Assembly (NCBI GenBank): GCA_003508835.1
Contig: PUFA01000105.1
Span: 3,658,001 to 3,722,000, forward strand
DNA length: 64,000 bases
Origin: Eonycteris spelaea
Taxonomy: Eukaryota > Chordata > Mammalia > Chiroptera > Pteropodidae
Direction of reading: 5' to 3'
How positions within the stretch are numbered: position 1 is the first letter of the stretch; every line of letters begins with the position of its first letter. A program made the translations under genes and the position numbers. Below the pieces are notes generated by a model. It was given only the letters and a program-made list of their open reading frames with translations. It had not been told where the DNA came from and searched no databases. Shown in pieces: positions 1-13,572 of the stretch.

Positions 1-217
1 TGAGACATATGTGTGACACATGAGTCTGTTGTAATAGGGGTTTTGAAAATGTTATCAAATGGATTAAAGACTACTTTCCAAATACCAAAATCCACTTGAA
101 AACGCTAGCTTTTGAATTACACCCGTAACAGTAAATACGTAGATATTCTCTAGTTGAATGATGTTAATTCCATCATATTAATGATATACTAAGTTTTCAA
201 CTCTTTATTTCTTACAG
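1..217 (+). other. NAF1: end of NAF1 intron 1
   Basis: AT-rich intronic sequence ending in a short pyrimidine stretch and the acceptor AG at 216-217. Nothing else recognisable. Confidence 0.85.
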
Positions 218-389
218 TGATACAGATTCAGATAGTTCAAGCTCCTCCTCTTCCTCGTCATTTTCCTCATCTTCCTCTTCCTCTCGGATGTCACTTCTTC
301 CAGTGCTGTCGGATGGAGAAGATGATTTACAAGTCGAGAAGGAAAATAAGAATTTTCCTCTTAAAACAAAAGATGAGTTACTTCTTAAT
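218..389 (+). CDS. NAF1: NAF1 exon 2: serine-rich linker
   Basis: The 172-base exon begins with one base that completes a codon from exon 1, then reads DTDSDSSSS and a long serine run broken once by Phe. An acidic stretch (LSDGEDDLQVEKENKNF) follows and the exon ends in KDELLLN. The donor is GTAAGT at 390-395 and the exon ends on a whole codon. The serine/aspartate tract is a known low-complexity feature of mammalian NAF1 just ahead of the folded core; it is probably disordered and, by inference from SD/SE spacing, a likely CK2-type phosphorylation region. The Arg-Met interruption after the serine run looks specific to this sequence compared with the human protein as I recall it. Confidence 0.95.
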
Positions 390-1984
390 GTAAGTACTTA
401 GATTTGTTACTAAACCTCATTTGGATATTTAGAATATATTGTGGTCCTAATATTGATCTCATTTGGTCTATATCTGTTCCATAAATTTGAAAACTTTTCT
501 CAGTTTCTTACTTGACATACTTTTGCCATGCGTTTTCTAAGTAAAAAAGAGGATTGATCTGAATGATTTCCAAGGTTGCTTCTAACTCTCACATTTGATA
601 ATTGTTCTTCCCAGGGCGTTACATTTATCTTGCTATTTTTCATTTTTTATCTTACCCTAGTAGATATTTCTTATGTAATTTACAACCTTTTTGTTGTTTT
701 TGTTGTTTGCCGTAAGTCATAAATTTCAATGACAATTGAAATTATTCTTTTTAATTGATTGCATTTAGAAACATAGGAAGTGAAATTAAATGGATTGAGC
801 TTATTGGATTCTTATTTACTTGATGTTTTTCAAGTGTTTTAATTATTGGAGTTGGAGAACAATTGACAGGTTTGTTTTGTAAAGTTAGCTTTTGTGCCAT
901 TATTTCTTCTTAAGCTGAAAGCTGGCCCGAGGAGGATAATAATTCTGGTTGAAACCTCCTGAATCAAGAGGAAAGTCTTCTCAGAATTTCAGAATATAGG
1001 CTATATTGCAACTTTTTTATTCTGCGTACCCTCACGTGTACTATAGTTATTAATAGTGCCTTTGAAAAATTTAATGATCACTAATTTCAATTATTATATA
1101 ACACTTAAATGAATACTAGTTTAATGCAAGATTTGAAGAAAAATTTGAAATACCTAGAGGCAGTAGGGTGCCTTTTCAAGACGGGATTCTACCAATATTA
1201 TTTCTTTTTCTTCATTCATAAGAAATTTCCTATCTCATTTATGTGTCATGTATTGAAAACTCTTGGATTTTTATGTAACTTCATCAGTGTTTCATCCTAC
1301 AGACCTTATTTGGTTTCTGAATAATAATGTATATTTTGTATGTTTTGTCCTGTGAAGGATGAACGCAGGCTTTCTTAAATTATATTTGTTTGGACCATTT
1401 GCCTCTTAATAAAGCCTTTGACTTGGAACTGTAAAGTTCTAGGAAAAAAATGATCAAATTGCTTTAGTGTGTTGAATTCCAGTAGTTCATTTGCCAAATG
1501 CTGTGATGTCTGGGGATTTTTATTTCTATGTGGCCTTTTCTTTTATAATGATATGAATGAAATATTTTCTTCCTTTACTTGCCTTTGTTATTACATCTAG
1601 AAGTATCGAATAAATATGTCCAGGAAAAGTATTTTTACTCTTGATTTTTGAGTCTAAACATAATTTTATTTAAATGATAGCATAGATATTTATCTCTAGT
1701 TGTAGATACTGTATGTCTAAAACAGATATTTAGTTTCATTGTAATTTTGGAAAATAACAATTGTGAAAGTAGAGATTTATCACAAATCTTTGTTCCCAAG
1801 TGGAATATTCAGGTTAGCATTAAGACTTCATAGTATAAGGCACATGCTGTTATAAAGTGGTCTTAAAATTATACTTGTATTAACGGCCAAAATAAATTGG
1901 TATTATTTATACCTGATTAAATGCTTTATAATGGAGGGCTCTTTAGATATATGAACATGTAAAGCAGAAATGTAAAACAGGTCT

Positions 1985-2140
1985 TTCTGCAATGACAGAA
2001 ATGTTCTGTATCCATGTGGTCTTAATGTTTTTGAGTCTTTGAGCTTAAGCTATTGTCTTAAGCCACTGAGCACTTGAAATGTGATTAGTGGGCTGAAGAC
2101 TACCTTTTAAATTTTATTTAATTTTAATTAATTATATTTA
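1985..2140 (+). mobile_element. hAT-type MER fragment (MER33-like)
   Basis: The sequence contains a diverged form of the block 'gagcacttgaaatgtg' followed by a run of TTTAATTTTAATTAATT. This is characteristic of a non-autonomous hAT-Charlie transposon family that also appears at 39465-39690. The left half ('tctttctgcaatgacagaaatgttctgt') matches the same family. The exact subfamily name is from memory and uncertain. Confidence 0.6.
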
Positions 2141-2864
2141 AATGATATAGGCAGTGTCTCTTACAGGATAAGCAGAATAAAATGAGTCTTCCCCACCCAC
2201 TTATCTATCTTTCCATGAGGGTTTAATCTTCCTAACCTGCAATAAATAGCCTTCATCTGTTTTTTCAATATGCTTGGTTTTTGTGTGCTAGATGGTGATC
2301 TTTCTATCCCAAGTTTCCCTCACCGTCTCTGCCTTTAATTTTTAAATCATCGATTGCATTTTACTTCTGATTCTTCATATTGTGTGTGCACTGTCAAAAT
2401 GGTCACATCCTTCAGTATGTGTTCTGGCCATTTTCCCCCTTATTAGATTGTGTCTGTGTTTTCCTCTTTTCTGACACACGTACACATCATCTCCCCACTC
2501 ACAGAAAATCAAAGTGATCGATTTTATTTCCTCAAAGGAGATTATGAGACTGAGGTGATTTATTCATTATCTTACTGGGCACAGCTGCTGTGTTTTCAGG
2601 GAGCAAGGTGTTAATCTAATAATCGTAATATTTGCTGTTGCAAACCTGAGGTATCTATGCATCAATCCTGGGCAGTGAAGCCTCCTCGGAAACCTGCCTT
2701 TTTTACTTTATTTTTTGAAAAGGTTGTGTGAGGTTCTTTTTGCTCTTTGAAGATTCTTTTTGAGTCTGGGAATTATATTTTCAATATTTGATTTTGGCTA
2801 CAACTGAAAAATGACTGACTCTTCTGAGATTTTTTTAGCTTGGATTAATGAGATAAGCCAATTC

Positions 2865-3130
2865 ATTTAGTAAATATATACTAAGCACCTCTATGTGCTA
2901 GTCATTGTTCTGGGTGGTGCAGCAATGAGCAAGGCTGACCAGGTTCTAGTTTTTGTTGAATTTATTGTCTAGTTAGGGAAATAGACTTTAAGAAAAGAAA
3001 TAAATGGGACGTTAGGCAGTAAGTATGTTTACAAGAAAGAAAAGCAGCAGGATAATTTGGTAAAGAGTGACTAGCCTTGTGAGTAACCTGATACTTTAGG
3101 TTTAGTAGTTAGGGAAGGAGTGACACTTGA
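2865..3130 (-). mobile_element. L2 LINE 3' end, antisense
   Basis: The stretch reads as the reverse complement of the L2 3' UTR: an 'attcattta..aaatatatactaagcacctctatgtgc' start, then 'caatgagcaaggctgac', then 'attgtctagttagggaaatagac'. Old and diverged. Confidence 0.65.
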
Positions 3131-4008
3131 CATTCAGACATCAAGACAAGATAGATCTATTATTGCCCAGTCTGACATGGAATTCCAAGGAACTTGCTCT
3201 TTGAAACTCCTAAAGTTTGACCTCTTCAAACCTGCCAAAAATCTTTACGGAAAGCACATCACTTGGGTAAATTCTTGTTAATGGAGTTTGGGATATTTTC
3301 CCCACTTTTGTTCTTTCTTTCTAGCTTGCTCATTTAACCGGAACAAATATATCTTTTCTCTATTGATTCAGGCCCCCAGATGTCTGCCATTTTCAAAGCA
3401 AATATACTGCTTGACTTAACTAGGCTTTCAAAGGCAGATTCTGTAACGGATTCTCACACTGGAATTGTACAAAGCTTAGTTTTAGTTATTGACCTCACTT
3501 ATGTCTTACGTGTTTTTTGTACAGTATTTAGTTCTTTATGTACGTTTTGTGTTCTGCAGAGTATTTGGGATAGAGATTTCAGGCGCATCACTTCTATAGG
3601 TAGGTCTGTTCCTATTAAGAGCCAGCTTCATGTCTTCATTGACCTATTTTAGGAATGCCCAGGAAACGGTATATGCATTCCTGTGTTAACAGGGTCCTGG
3701 GGTCCCTGAGCTGGAATTAGAGTGTGGTGATGTCTGTTTTTTCCCCTAAGTTTGGTCCTACATGAGATGAGAGATCTCCATTTTTAGGTGAAATTTTTAG
3801 TTCTGTCAATACGTAGTTGAAAATTGAGTAGCAGCAGGAATTAAGGGGTGTGCCAGATTGTTCTGGACCACAGAATGAGTCTCTGCCCGCTACAGATATT
3901 CTGGCTTAGTGTGTCTTCCCTTATCTTCTTCATGTGGATGTTTCTTAGTCATCCTTAGAGCAGAATATCGGGACTTCCCAGACCCTGTCGACTGGCCTGC
4001 TCAACATA

Positions 4009-5772
4009 GAGTAAATTATATTATATTAATCTCAAAAGATAGTAAAAAGGCATTTGATAAAATTCAGTCATTTCTGATTTGAAAAAAATTTGGTCAGATA
4101 GCAATCGATGGATACCTTTTAATCTTATTAAAAATTCTAGTCAAACGGATCATTATGTTTAATATTGAAACATTATCCTTCTAAAAGTGTCAGACATCAC
4201 AATTCCTTGACAATTGACATTCTAGAAATACCAACCAATGTTTAAAAGTGAAAAACGTCATGTCCTAATAGTGAAAAGGAAGAGGATTTTTATTTTTACA
4301 ATATGGTAATATAGTGCCTACCCAAGAAAATCACTAGACACAAATTTCAGCATGTTTTGTGTGTTTAAACAGTATCCATTTATAATAGCAGTAAATAATA
4401 TTTAATAACTAGGAATTTATAATAGCAAATAAGATAAAATGGCTTTGAATGAATTTAAGGACTGCTTAGAAGCTATAATAAGACAACTGTAGTTAAATGT
4501 GATTTAATCAATACTAATAACACTAATATAACAAACTGGTTTTAAAGTTTACCTGTAAGATAAACATGTGAGACCAGCTAGAAAAATTGAAAGGTGAAAA
4601 ATATTGATGGAGTGAATAGGGAAACTAGCCCTTATTCTCAAATATTAAAACATGTTATGAAAGACACAGTTGTTAAAACAGTTTAAACACTGAAATAGGT
4701 CAGTAGGACATAATGGAGATTTCAGTAAAAAAACCCAAATCTATAAGTACATTTAGTATATGTTAAAAATTGTTTTTCATGTCAGTAGGGGAAGATAGAT
4801 TATTCAACGAGAAATACCTGGCTAGTTATTTGGATCGAGATAAAGCCAATCTCTACCTTGCTTTTATATAAGAATAAAAAGGCAAGTGAAGTAAATATGC
4901 GAATATTAAAAATGAAACTCGAGAAGCCATGAAAACATAAGTGAATTTTAAAAATTAATTTGGTCAAGTGAAGATCTGTCTCAAAAGCTAACAAAAAAAG
5001 ACAACATTGATATATTTGACTACATAAAAATTAAAATACCAAAATTCATTAAACAAAATGCTAAAAAACATGCCGGAGGTAAGGGAGTGTATATTTGCTA
5101 CATATTTGATAAAGAGCAAATGTTCTTAAAAACCCAGAATTCTCTTATAAATTAATAAGAAGATAAGCCACCAGAGGAAAAAATGTATGAAAAATACAGA
5201 CAATTCATAAGTACATAAAAATATCCATGAAACATGAATGATGTGTATTCAGTCTTCCTGCATAATGAAGGAATTCACATTAAAGCCAGATACTATTTTG
5301 GGCTGATAGGCCTGGCAAAGATTTTCATCTTATGATGGCAAGAATGTAGGAAAATGTCGTTTGTGGAAGTGCGAATTGATGTAACTTTTTTGGAATGAAA
5401 TTTAGCAATATCTGTCAAAATTTAAAATGTTTATATCTTTGGATCTAGCAGTTCCGCTTACAAGAATTTATCACAGGAGTTTCTCAAAGATATATGTGAA
5501 AGAATGTCATTGTATCATTGCAGTGGTAAAAATTTTAAAAGGGCAGATAAATGTCGATATTTTATTAAAGTAAAACATTTTAAAATTAGGAAAGTTTATC
5601 TGCATAGTAAATGTTTGAAAGACTAACAACAGCTGTCTCTGGAGAGGAATTAGGAGGTTGAAAGAAATATGGTAGAGGAATTTCTTTTTTACTTGCATCC
5701 TTCTGTGCTTTTTTCCTTTTATTGAAAATGAGAATATGTATTACTTTATACTTTAAAATTAAAAAAATAATC
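4009..5772 (+). mobile_element. old L1 LINE, ORF2 C-terminal part and 3' UTR
   Basis: A sense-oriented L1M-type copy. Landmarks in order are the ORF2 segment 'aaggcatttgataaaattca' (4049-4068), the 'actacataaaaattaaaa' block near 5020, the 'cctggcaaagattttc' block near 5310, and a 3' UTR ending in an A-rich tail near 5760. Many frameshifts and stops mean that no ORF2 protein is possible. Confidence 0.75.
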
Positions 5773-7709
5773 GTAACAGTATTCGAGTTTAGATTTGTAC
5801 CAAAACACAATTATATTGCATGTATTCCTCCTAATAAAAAATACAAAATGAGGAGCCTTTCGTTTTGTGGTCAAAGAGCAGTTATTCAGTATTTGGAAAA
5901 ACAGTGATTTTGTCTTCTGAGTGTTAACGACATGTGGTCTGCCTCCTGTCCAGTTCAGAGGTTTTCATGAAGATCTAACAACACTTTCCTCTTTTGGAAA
6001 CTGTCCTACCCTTTCTTCTACCACCATACTCCTGACTTTACTTAATCAGTAGGCGTTATCACAGCCCAAAAGTACTTAAAGAATTTGCTTTAGATCTTCC
6101 TGTACTTTGGTTAAGCCGAGGGGCAGATTTCATCACTATCCTTCTGCATTAGAAAATATCATTTAGAAAATGCCACTCCCACAACCAGAATCAGTGTGAG
6201 ACCTCTAACACCATCGCCCTCTAAAATACCTCTGAAGCCCTCCTGTCTGCAGCCTCCCAACGTGATAGTTCTCCAGTCTTAGATTCAACAGAGCGTGGGG
6301 TTTCTTTAGCTAAGAACTTCTTAAACAAAGCTGTTCCATATCACGTTCTTTACCAGTTTGTTCTAACAACTGATCTCCCTTCTCTATACTGATATACACA
6401 TGGACCACTTTCAAATCACGGTCTTGCCAAGAAAAGGCTTTCCATATTTCATATGATAAAATGACAAGGAGTTGGCCTCTTCCTAAAAGTACAGAAACAT
6501 TCTGATACGAAAAACACAATTGTTTTTCCAACACCAGCAGGCTATCCATGCAGAGAGATAAGTCTTCTGCATTGAGTTGGTTGAGACCCTTAGTGTGACT
6601 CTCCGTAAGTAAGTAATCCTTGATGGGAAAATAACATCTCACGAAGCAAGTTATGCTTTAATCTAATTGAACGATTTTGTTAAAAACCTCTTTTTTGAAC
6701 CCCTGTAGAGGAAAATCGTTACCCATGATGCATTCCTCTGCAGTACACTGTGTTATTTAGGTTTTCCTATCTTTTCCAACATTTCTCCAAATGTCATCTT
6801 CTCCCAGATTAACTTCTAACTGCCATTAATAGGATCTTTGCCCTTTTAAGGCTTCCTAAGGAAACACTTTATTCTAAGAGTTAATTGTGATCCTTTGGCA
6901 AAGGTCAAGATATAGAAAGCTCTTTTTATTTAATTTAAAGCCTGAGGTCACTTTTATTCTTAGATTTCTCTTCTACTTCACCTCTTCTTCACTATCTAGT
7001 TTCTATAGCAACCGAGATACAGTTAGGTACTGGGTCAGAAAAGAGAACTCTTTAAATGTTAAGAAATTTAGTGTTTAACCTAGAGAGGGAAGATGCCAGG
7101 CAACACCTTCACAGCTTTTCAGGCTGATGCTTACATTCTGCTTCCAGGAATTTTATATTTTTTTTCCGAAGAGGCCAGACATTTCTTTTTCACACAGTCC
7201 CAGAAAAGATTGCTGCACCTCTATTCAGTAACTTAATCACAGTCAAATTAATTGATTAACCAAATCAAGGCAGCTAAGAAAGAGAACTCTTCCGTGGAGA
7301 AATTGTGGTGACCCGTAGAATTATTATTCTTCTTCAAGTGGAATGTCTCTGGGAATTATGTGCATTGTCTCTTTTCTATACCTTGTATTGCTCAACAATA
7401 GTTTTTTTCTGTTGTTTTTAGATTTTCGTTCAGGTGTGATTGGAAAAAATCTCGAATGGTACTTTTGTCTGTGTTCTCGGTCTATGTTAGGGTACAGATG
7501 CTAGACCTATTGCATCACTTCGGTGGGGAGACACTGGAGTGGAAGAAGGGTTGTCACACTAAAAAGGATAACATTGAAGAGAGATGGTAGACTCCTTGAA
7601 GTTACATTTTCAGAAATGCATAGTACTTTAAATGGAAGCTGTTCCCTTTTTTTTTAAGTTAAGCTGTTAAAGAAGCTGGAGGAAGATTCATGTTTTTTTT
7701 ATATTATAG

Positions 7710-7803
7710 GAACTACCTTCAGTCGAGGAGCTCACTATTATTCTTCCTGGAGATACCGAATTAAAGCCTCTTGGGCTGGTTTCAAGTATTATTGAACAGT
7801 TAG
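7710..7803 (+). CDS. NAF1: NAF1 exon 3: start of Gar1/Naf1 core
   Basis: The 94-base exon starts on a whole codon and reads ELPSVEELTIILPGDTELK, then PLGLVSSIIEQL, and ends with one base of a Val codon. The donor is GTATGT. The segment opens the conserved Naf1 core domain: the 'LPGDTELKPLGLVSSI' region forms the first strands of the Gar1-like beta-barrel, which in the family binds dyskerin (family knowledge, not visible directly). Substitutions against the human sequence as I recall it are conservative, which indicates purifying selection. Confidence 0.97.
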
Positions 7804-9490
7804 GTATGTATGTATCCTTATTAATAAAAATTATTGATTGTTTTCCAAGCATGTAACTAATAATCGAATCAGACTTTGACTAATACATTTTAAACAGATA
7901 AATTCAGTTTTTACTGATATGAGTAATCCATAAATACATTATAAAAATTTAAAGTATGCTTTTATGGACGTGTTTCTCGAGAATTTTATTTGATGTGTAA
8001 TATTGGTTTTCTATTGCTATTAAATTACTACGCGTGTATTGGCTTAAAACAACAGAAATTGATTATTTTACAGTTCTTTGAGCCAGAAGTCTGATATGGT
8101 TCCCACTGTGCGAAAATCAGGGGGTCCATCAGGGCTCGGTTTTTTGTGGAGGCTCTAGCTGAGAATCCATATCCTTGCCCCTTTCAGCTTCTAGAAGGGG
8201 CCGTTGTTCCTTGGCTCATGGCCCCCTTTCTTTGTCTTTAAAGCCAGTAATGTAGTTCTCTGAAGGCAGCCTGAAAAGGTTCTCTGCTTTTAAGGACTCC
8301 TTACATCGGGCCTGTATCATAATCCACATAATCTCCATCTCAAGGTCCTTTTAGCTCCAAGATGTGAGGTAGGTGCATGAAAGACCTTTCAGTTAATGCA
8401 GTTACCATCAACTCTCATGGTAAGATAGACGTGAGACTAGAAGAGTTGACAAAGTCGTACGGTTTTTGAACTGGGAAAAAGACCTAGATTGTCCACCAGC
8501 CCCCTAGTGTACAGGCCTTAAGGGACACAGAAAAATTTGTCCCTTGCTTTGTATGACCAGTTGTGTAAGTCATTGGTAGAAATGGGACTTTATCTTTTGA
8601 CCTTTTACTAACAATATCCATATCAGTATTTTAAAAACATGAATATTTAGATAATTTATACTTTATAGTTTATTAATCAAAATTTAAATCAAAGTGAAAC
8701 ATTTTTTACAAAAATTATAATTACTGAAACTACATGATTCTCGAGTCATTGCGTTACTAGTATTTGAATGATCTTATTAGGTATTTAATAAGATGCATAA
8801 ATAAGCCAAATAGATAATTACTTGATTACATAGTGTTAGACTTGAAGTATATAGAAAAATTTAGGTAGTAATGTATTCTCAAAAAAATGTAAACTCCTTT
8901 TTTCCTCTTTGCTCTGGTAGATCAGTTGTTTAACATATCTGGCACTTAAAAGAATTGGAGCATATTAGACTAGTGGGATAATGCTTTTGCTTTTTGAGAG
9001 GGAAGTGATAATTTCTGTGAGCACTGTCGTTCTTTACCTGTTTAGAGGAATGCTTTTGTGAAGTCTTTAACTTTTTATATGTATAATAAGTAATCCGTGC
9101 TTTGTAGAAAAGAATGTCTAGAATAAAAAAGAAACTAATTTCTTGTGAAACAGGAGTTTTGTAACTAAATGTGATTATACATATTTGGGTGAAAATTGCT
9201 TGAGAAATGTACACAGTTTGAATTTGTTGGCTTTTTAACTGGTGACTCAAATTTTGGTGAGATTTTATACTTTTTTTTCTTCGAATTATAGCTTTTTTGC
9301 ATTAAATAAAAATATAGAACCTATTTCCCTGTGCTATGTGGTAAGAGATTTTGTTTATCCAAGAGGAATAGTTAGAGGTGAATTACTTCAAGTTTGATTT
9401 TAAATTATATTGGAATAAAAACCTAAACTCTTATTTAAATTCTGTATTCTGATAAAATCTCGAAGTAATCTGTTTTGTTTCATTTTTCAG
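7804..9490 (+). other. NAF1: NAF1 intron 3
   Basis: A 1.7-kb intron with GTATGT donor and TTTTTCAG acceptor. It contains one MaLR-like LTR fragment (8004-8370). The rest (8380-9480) is AT-rich with no recognisable element. Confidence 0.9.
8004..8370 (-). mobile_element. MaLR/MLT1-like LTR fragment, antisense
   Basis: Landmarks are 'ttggcttaaaacaacagaaat', 'tttacagttctttgagccagaagtctga', 'ggaggctctagctgagaatcc' and 'tccttggctcatggccccc'. These are typical of the antisense of an ERVL-MaLR LTR, the same general family as the copy at 43669-44465. The subfamily is uncertain. Confidence 0.55.
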
Positions 9491-9573
9491 TAATAATTGA
9501 ATCTGTGACTAACCTACCTCCAGTAAATGAGGAGACTATAATTTTTAAAAGCGATCGACAGGCAGCAGGAAAG
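9491..9573 (+). CDS. NAF1: NAF1 exon 4: core domain
   Basis: The 83-base exon completes the Val codon from exon 3 and reads VIIESVTNLPPVNEETIIF, then KSDRQAAGK. The donor is GTTTGT, weaker than the others. The LPPVNEETIIF stretch and the following KSDRQAAGK are invariant-looking core-domain sequence. Phase matches exons 3 and 5 exactly. Confidence 0.97.
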
Positions 9574-12500
9574 GTTTGTAAAAAATTTAAATCTTACACA
9601 TTTTTCTGTTTCTTTGTTGGTTTTATGACTTTTCCTATCTGTCCTAAAAAGAGTTTATTAATTTTAATAAGATGAGCATTCCAGAGCTCTTAGATTGAAC
9701 ATTCCCTTAGTACCTTCTCAGTTTTCTTTAATACTATGTGTCTGTCTGTGTAAAAGGTTAAATAGTTTTATTTGCCTCTTCAGTCATCCACGAGTATAGA
9801 ATTTTTTCCTTATTTTCCTCAGGTACTTTACTAGGCAGTGGCTCTACATATTGAGGAAGACACAGTTCCCTCCCCTCCAGGTACGAGAGTTAAGTGCAGG
9901 AGTCTCCCACCGTGTAGTGGTTCTTAATCTTTTTTGGTTTTTGAGTCCTTTCGGTAGTAGCTCTGAAAACTTTAGATTTTGGCTTCTTCATTTGGAAGCT
10001 GAAAGTGCAGTCTTTTTAAGGGGAAAAAGATTTCAAAGATGGCATTAAAGTGTCACCGTAAGCACATTCTGAGGGTTTAGGAATATGTGCACCTCAGTAC
10101 TCACCATAAGGTTGGGTTCCTTTTCAAATCTTACTAATTGAACAACCCTGAATGTCCATGCTTAATATGGAAGGCCACAGTTTACCCATTAGGTACACAT
10201 TCTAAGCAGTCAGCAGAGGACATAAAACCTAAGATCAAGAATATCAATACTAACCAAATGTTCCTTTCCTGGCAGTAGGAACAGAGTTTTATTCACCTCA
10301 GTATTCTCCACTGCACAAAATATAGCCTTTTGGAAATTATACATGCTAATAAGTAAATGTGTGTTAAGCTGAAAACAAACTAATAGAAACCAGTTGCTAT
10401 TCTTTGGAGAAGCAGCTTTCTGAGGTTTAGTTCTTTCTAGATAAGCAACAGTTGGCTTCTTTTTTTATTCTAGGAGATATAACTAATTTTCATTTAATCA
10501 GAAAAACAATATTTTTGAACTATGTTGTTCGGTCACTCACATAACCTTCCCTTTTCTTTGCCTCTTCCTTCTTTTCCATCCTAACACACATTAGAAAGGA
10601 CCAGGTTTTTTAGAGGGTCCTGCCACCTCGTACCATGTACATGTTTCTTTTTAGGTTGACAGTCTTAATTCACCAAAGAAATACGACACTTAGCATCGTA
10701 AAGCAATCAGAGGGAAATTAATGGAACCTAGAGCTATAATATTCAATATCTGAGAAAGTTTGCGAGGGAAAGAAGCCTTTTTAATGCCGAAGGTGGCGCT
10801 GTGCTTTTTTTCTTTCAGATACTAGGCTCAGTACTTCTGTTCAAATATTGGCACTGCAATGCCATTATTAAGCTTTAGACACCGTAGGCCCGCTTACCCT
10901 CAGAAAAGAAGTTGAGAGAAAAAAGGAATGGGAAATTAGTAGATTCGCTGCCTGATAAGCTCTCCGTTGCCAATGTACAAACTCTTAGAGAAATGGAACA
11001 TTCTGCCCTGGTCAAAGACAAAACGTTTCTTGCTCCTCAAGAAAGTAGAAGAGAAGGAGAACTGCAAGGGAAACATATTTCTTGATTTTCAAACCATGGA
11101 TTGAAACTATTATTTCCACAATTCCTTTATGTATCATGACAGTTGCCTTTTCTCTAGTAGTTTAGACATTTTAATTTCAATAAACCCGACACTTCACTAA
11201 TTAAAAACTTCTAAATATATTCTTATATCTAATATGTTTGCATTCTCAGTCCTGTAATTGTGACTAATATTTAATATTCAGTATTTCCTCCTTTGACTTT
11301 AAAAGGAGTCAGATAAAAATGTAATATTACACCTTTAACTCTAGCCATGTGACATAAGTCTAGGGTGATAAATCAATCTTTAAAATTTTACGTAGAAAGC
11401 TATGTAAATTCAAGAAATGAGAAGTCTTCAAAATATTTGGTATAAATCTAAACACCTCGAAATAATTTCAAAATAATGCGAGGGGGGGAAGGGTCGAGAT
11501 ATTAGTTAAACAAACCAGTGGCCAGAAAATGAAATTGGATCTGTTCTTATCTTTAGCGTATCTTTATCTAACACTGAATGAGTTCGTCTCAATGCCAGGC
11601 TTCTGCATAGCCTACTTTCCCTCTGCTCTTGAATGATAATTGATAATGAAGACCATAGTGAAAAATATTTTGAGTATTTTAGAAAATTCCCTGAAATCCT
11701 GTGGAAAGTGACTATCTCATTTACTCAAAAATCACAGAGTTAGAAAGGAACAAATCGAGTTTGCAACTGCTCGGTCGATTCACTTCCATTTACCGCTCGC
11801 CTCTTCCCACTGGCTTAGGAGGGCCGCCTCAGGTTTGTACTTCACTTTTGCCCGTGATAATGATTAATAATAGCTAATAACGCTTCATCCTTTGGTCAAC
11901 AAGAAATTCCATTTTATTGTTTAGTTAATATAAGGATTGTTAAAAAAACTGACCAACCTGTGCCAACCTTTATATAACATAATTTGTTGGTTTTTGTTCT
12001 GCATTAGTTTGGAGTATTTGTCAGAGCAAGTTTTTACTGTTATTGTTTTTTTACTTTTAATAGACCAAAACAAATCCATTTCCCTGTCAGATATCATTGG
12101 AAGGAATATTAGATTTTTTTTTTTTAAAGAATGCTTAATACAGTTTAGCACTGTATACTGATGGTTTGTAAAGTCTCCGTGTATATTGATATAATTTTTC
12201 CCCTCAGTACTACTCGTGTAATTAATACTTTGTACTACAGCGGTTGAATACATACTTAATCAATAAATCAAAATACTCTTTATTAATGGGAAATTCACAT
12301 AGTAGTTCTGATGGGAAGTTCATTTCCCCCTTGCTCCTTTCAGTAGCTTAGCAAAAGCTGGCTCAGCTAGAGAGAGACAGTAAGCCTTGGACCAGTGGCG
12401 TTCTCGCCGAAGGCCATTCTCAGAGCACAGCGTGCAGATCTGGGCCCTCACCACACGTGGCCTGGCCTGACATTCCTTCACGTGTTTCTTTTTACCTTGA

Positions 12501-13572
12501 GAAACTGGGAGTTACCCAGTCCCTCTTAGGCCTCACCCATATGTTATGTAACATGTGCGTGTGAGGAGGGCAGAGAGGGAGACTTACTGTGCATCTCCGC
12601 TGACACAGCAGGCCCGCAGCTCGGACTTCGCTTATGCATACAGAATGCCTAAGCCCAGCCTGGGCTGTGGAATGAGAATTTGGGGGACTGAACATCCTCT
12701 TCTCTGCTCCTCAGTGTTTTCCCAGCCAGCCCTGTGCTATGTCTACTACGCTACGCTAGTAGTGTGTGTGTGTTTGTGACCCCTTTGTGTGACAGGAATC
12801 CTTTCAGGTCTTTACCAGAAAAATACTGCTTTTGAATAAGAGGGAAGTATCGTGAGTGGAAACACAGAAAAATTACCTCTCAAATGACAAGGCAAATAGA
12901 AAACGTCAGTTGGATTACAGTTTTTTGGATTGCATTTGACATGAATATTTCTATAGAACTTATACTATTTAAAGCATAAAGAAGGCTACTTTACCGTAAA
13001 GTAAATAGCTTAGACATTACTATCTTAAGGTCTGTTTCTCACACTCTGTCCGCAGCCTGTTCCTTCTCTGCCATTTATGTCTAGTCAGGCGGTGTGGAAG
13101 TTTGAAATCCCTGAAGTCTGATGGAAAGACTGAGCAGGTGTAAGGCACTGTGAGATGTAGGGCGGGTCCGAGCCCTGCTTTGTCTAAAGTTGTTCTTCAC
13201 AGTACCCTGTAGCTCTCAGGTATTAGCCAGTTGAAAATCTATACTTTGAAGCTGATAGTTGTTTAAAACATTGTTCAGTGCTTTTTTTTTTCCTATAACT
13301 TTGGGTGAGCTGAATTGCTTGAGACCTCAGTCAAGTTTTCCCGTGACTATTTGGGGTAAGATTATACATATTCCTTAGGGACATTTGGTCTGTATTTGTT
13401 TCTGTCCAAAATGTTCACACTTATAAATCATCCCTGGGTTCAAATAGCTCGTTAAGTCTATTTCTACTTCGGGTTTACAGAATTAATACATAATTCATAC
13501 ATAAAAAGTACTATCATGTATTATCGGTTCGGTCATTGTGTTGTGGCTATATGGTCAATAATAACTCTTCTT

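Larger units (their letters stand above)
390..7709 (+). other. NAF1: NAF1 intron 2
   Basis: A 7.3-kb intron with GTAAGT donor and a T-rich tract before the acceptor AG at 7708-7709. It holds a hAT-type MER fragment (1985-2140), an antisense L2 (2865-3130) and a sense L1 3' portion (4009-5772), annotated separately. The stretches 400-1980, 2140-2860, 3130-4005 and 5780-7700 show no exon, RNA gene or repeat that I can name; the short open frames there have no coding character. Confidence 0.9.
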
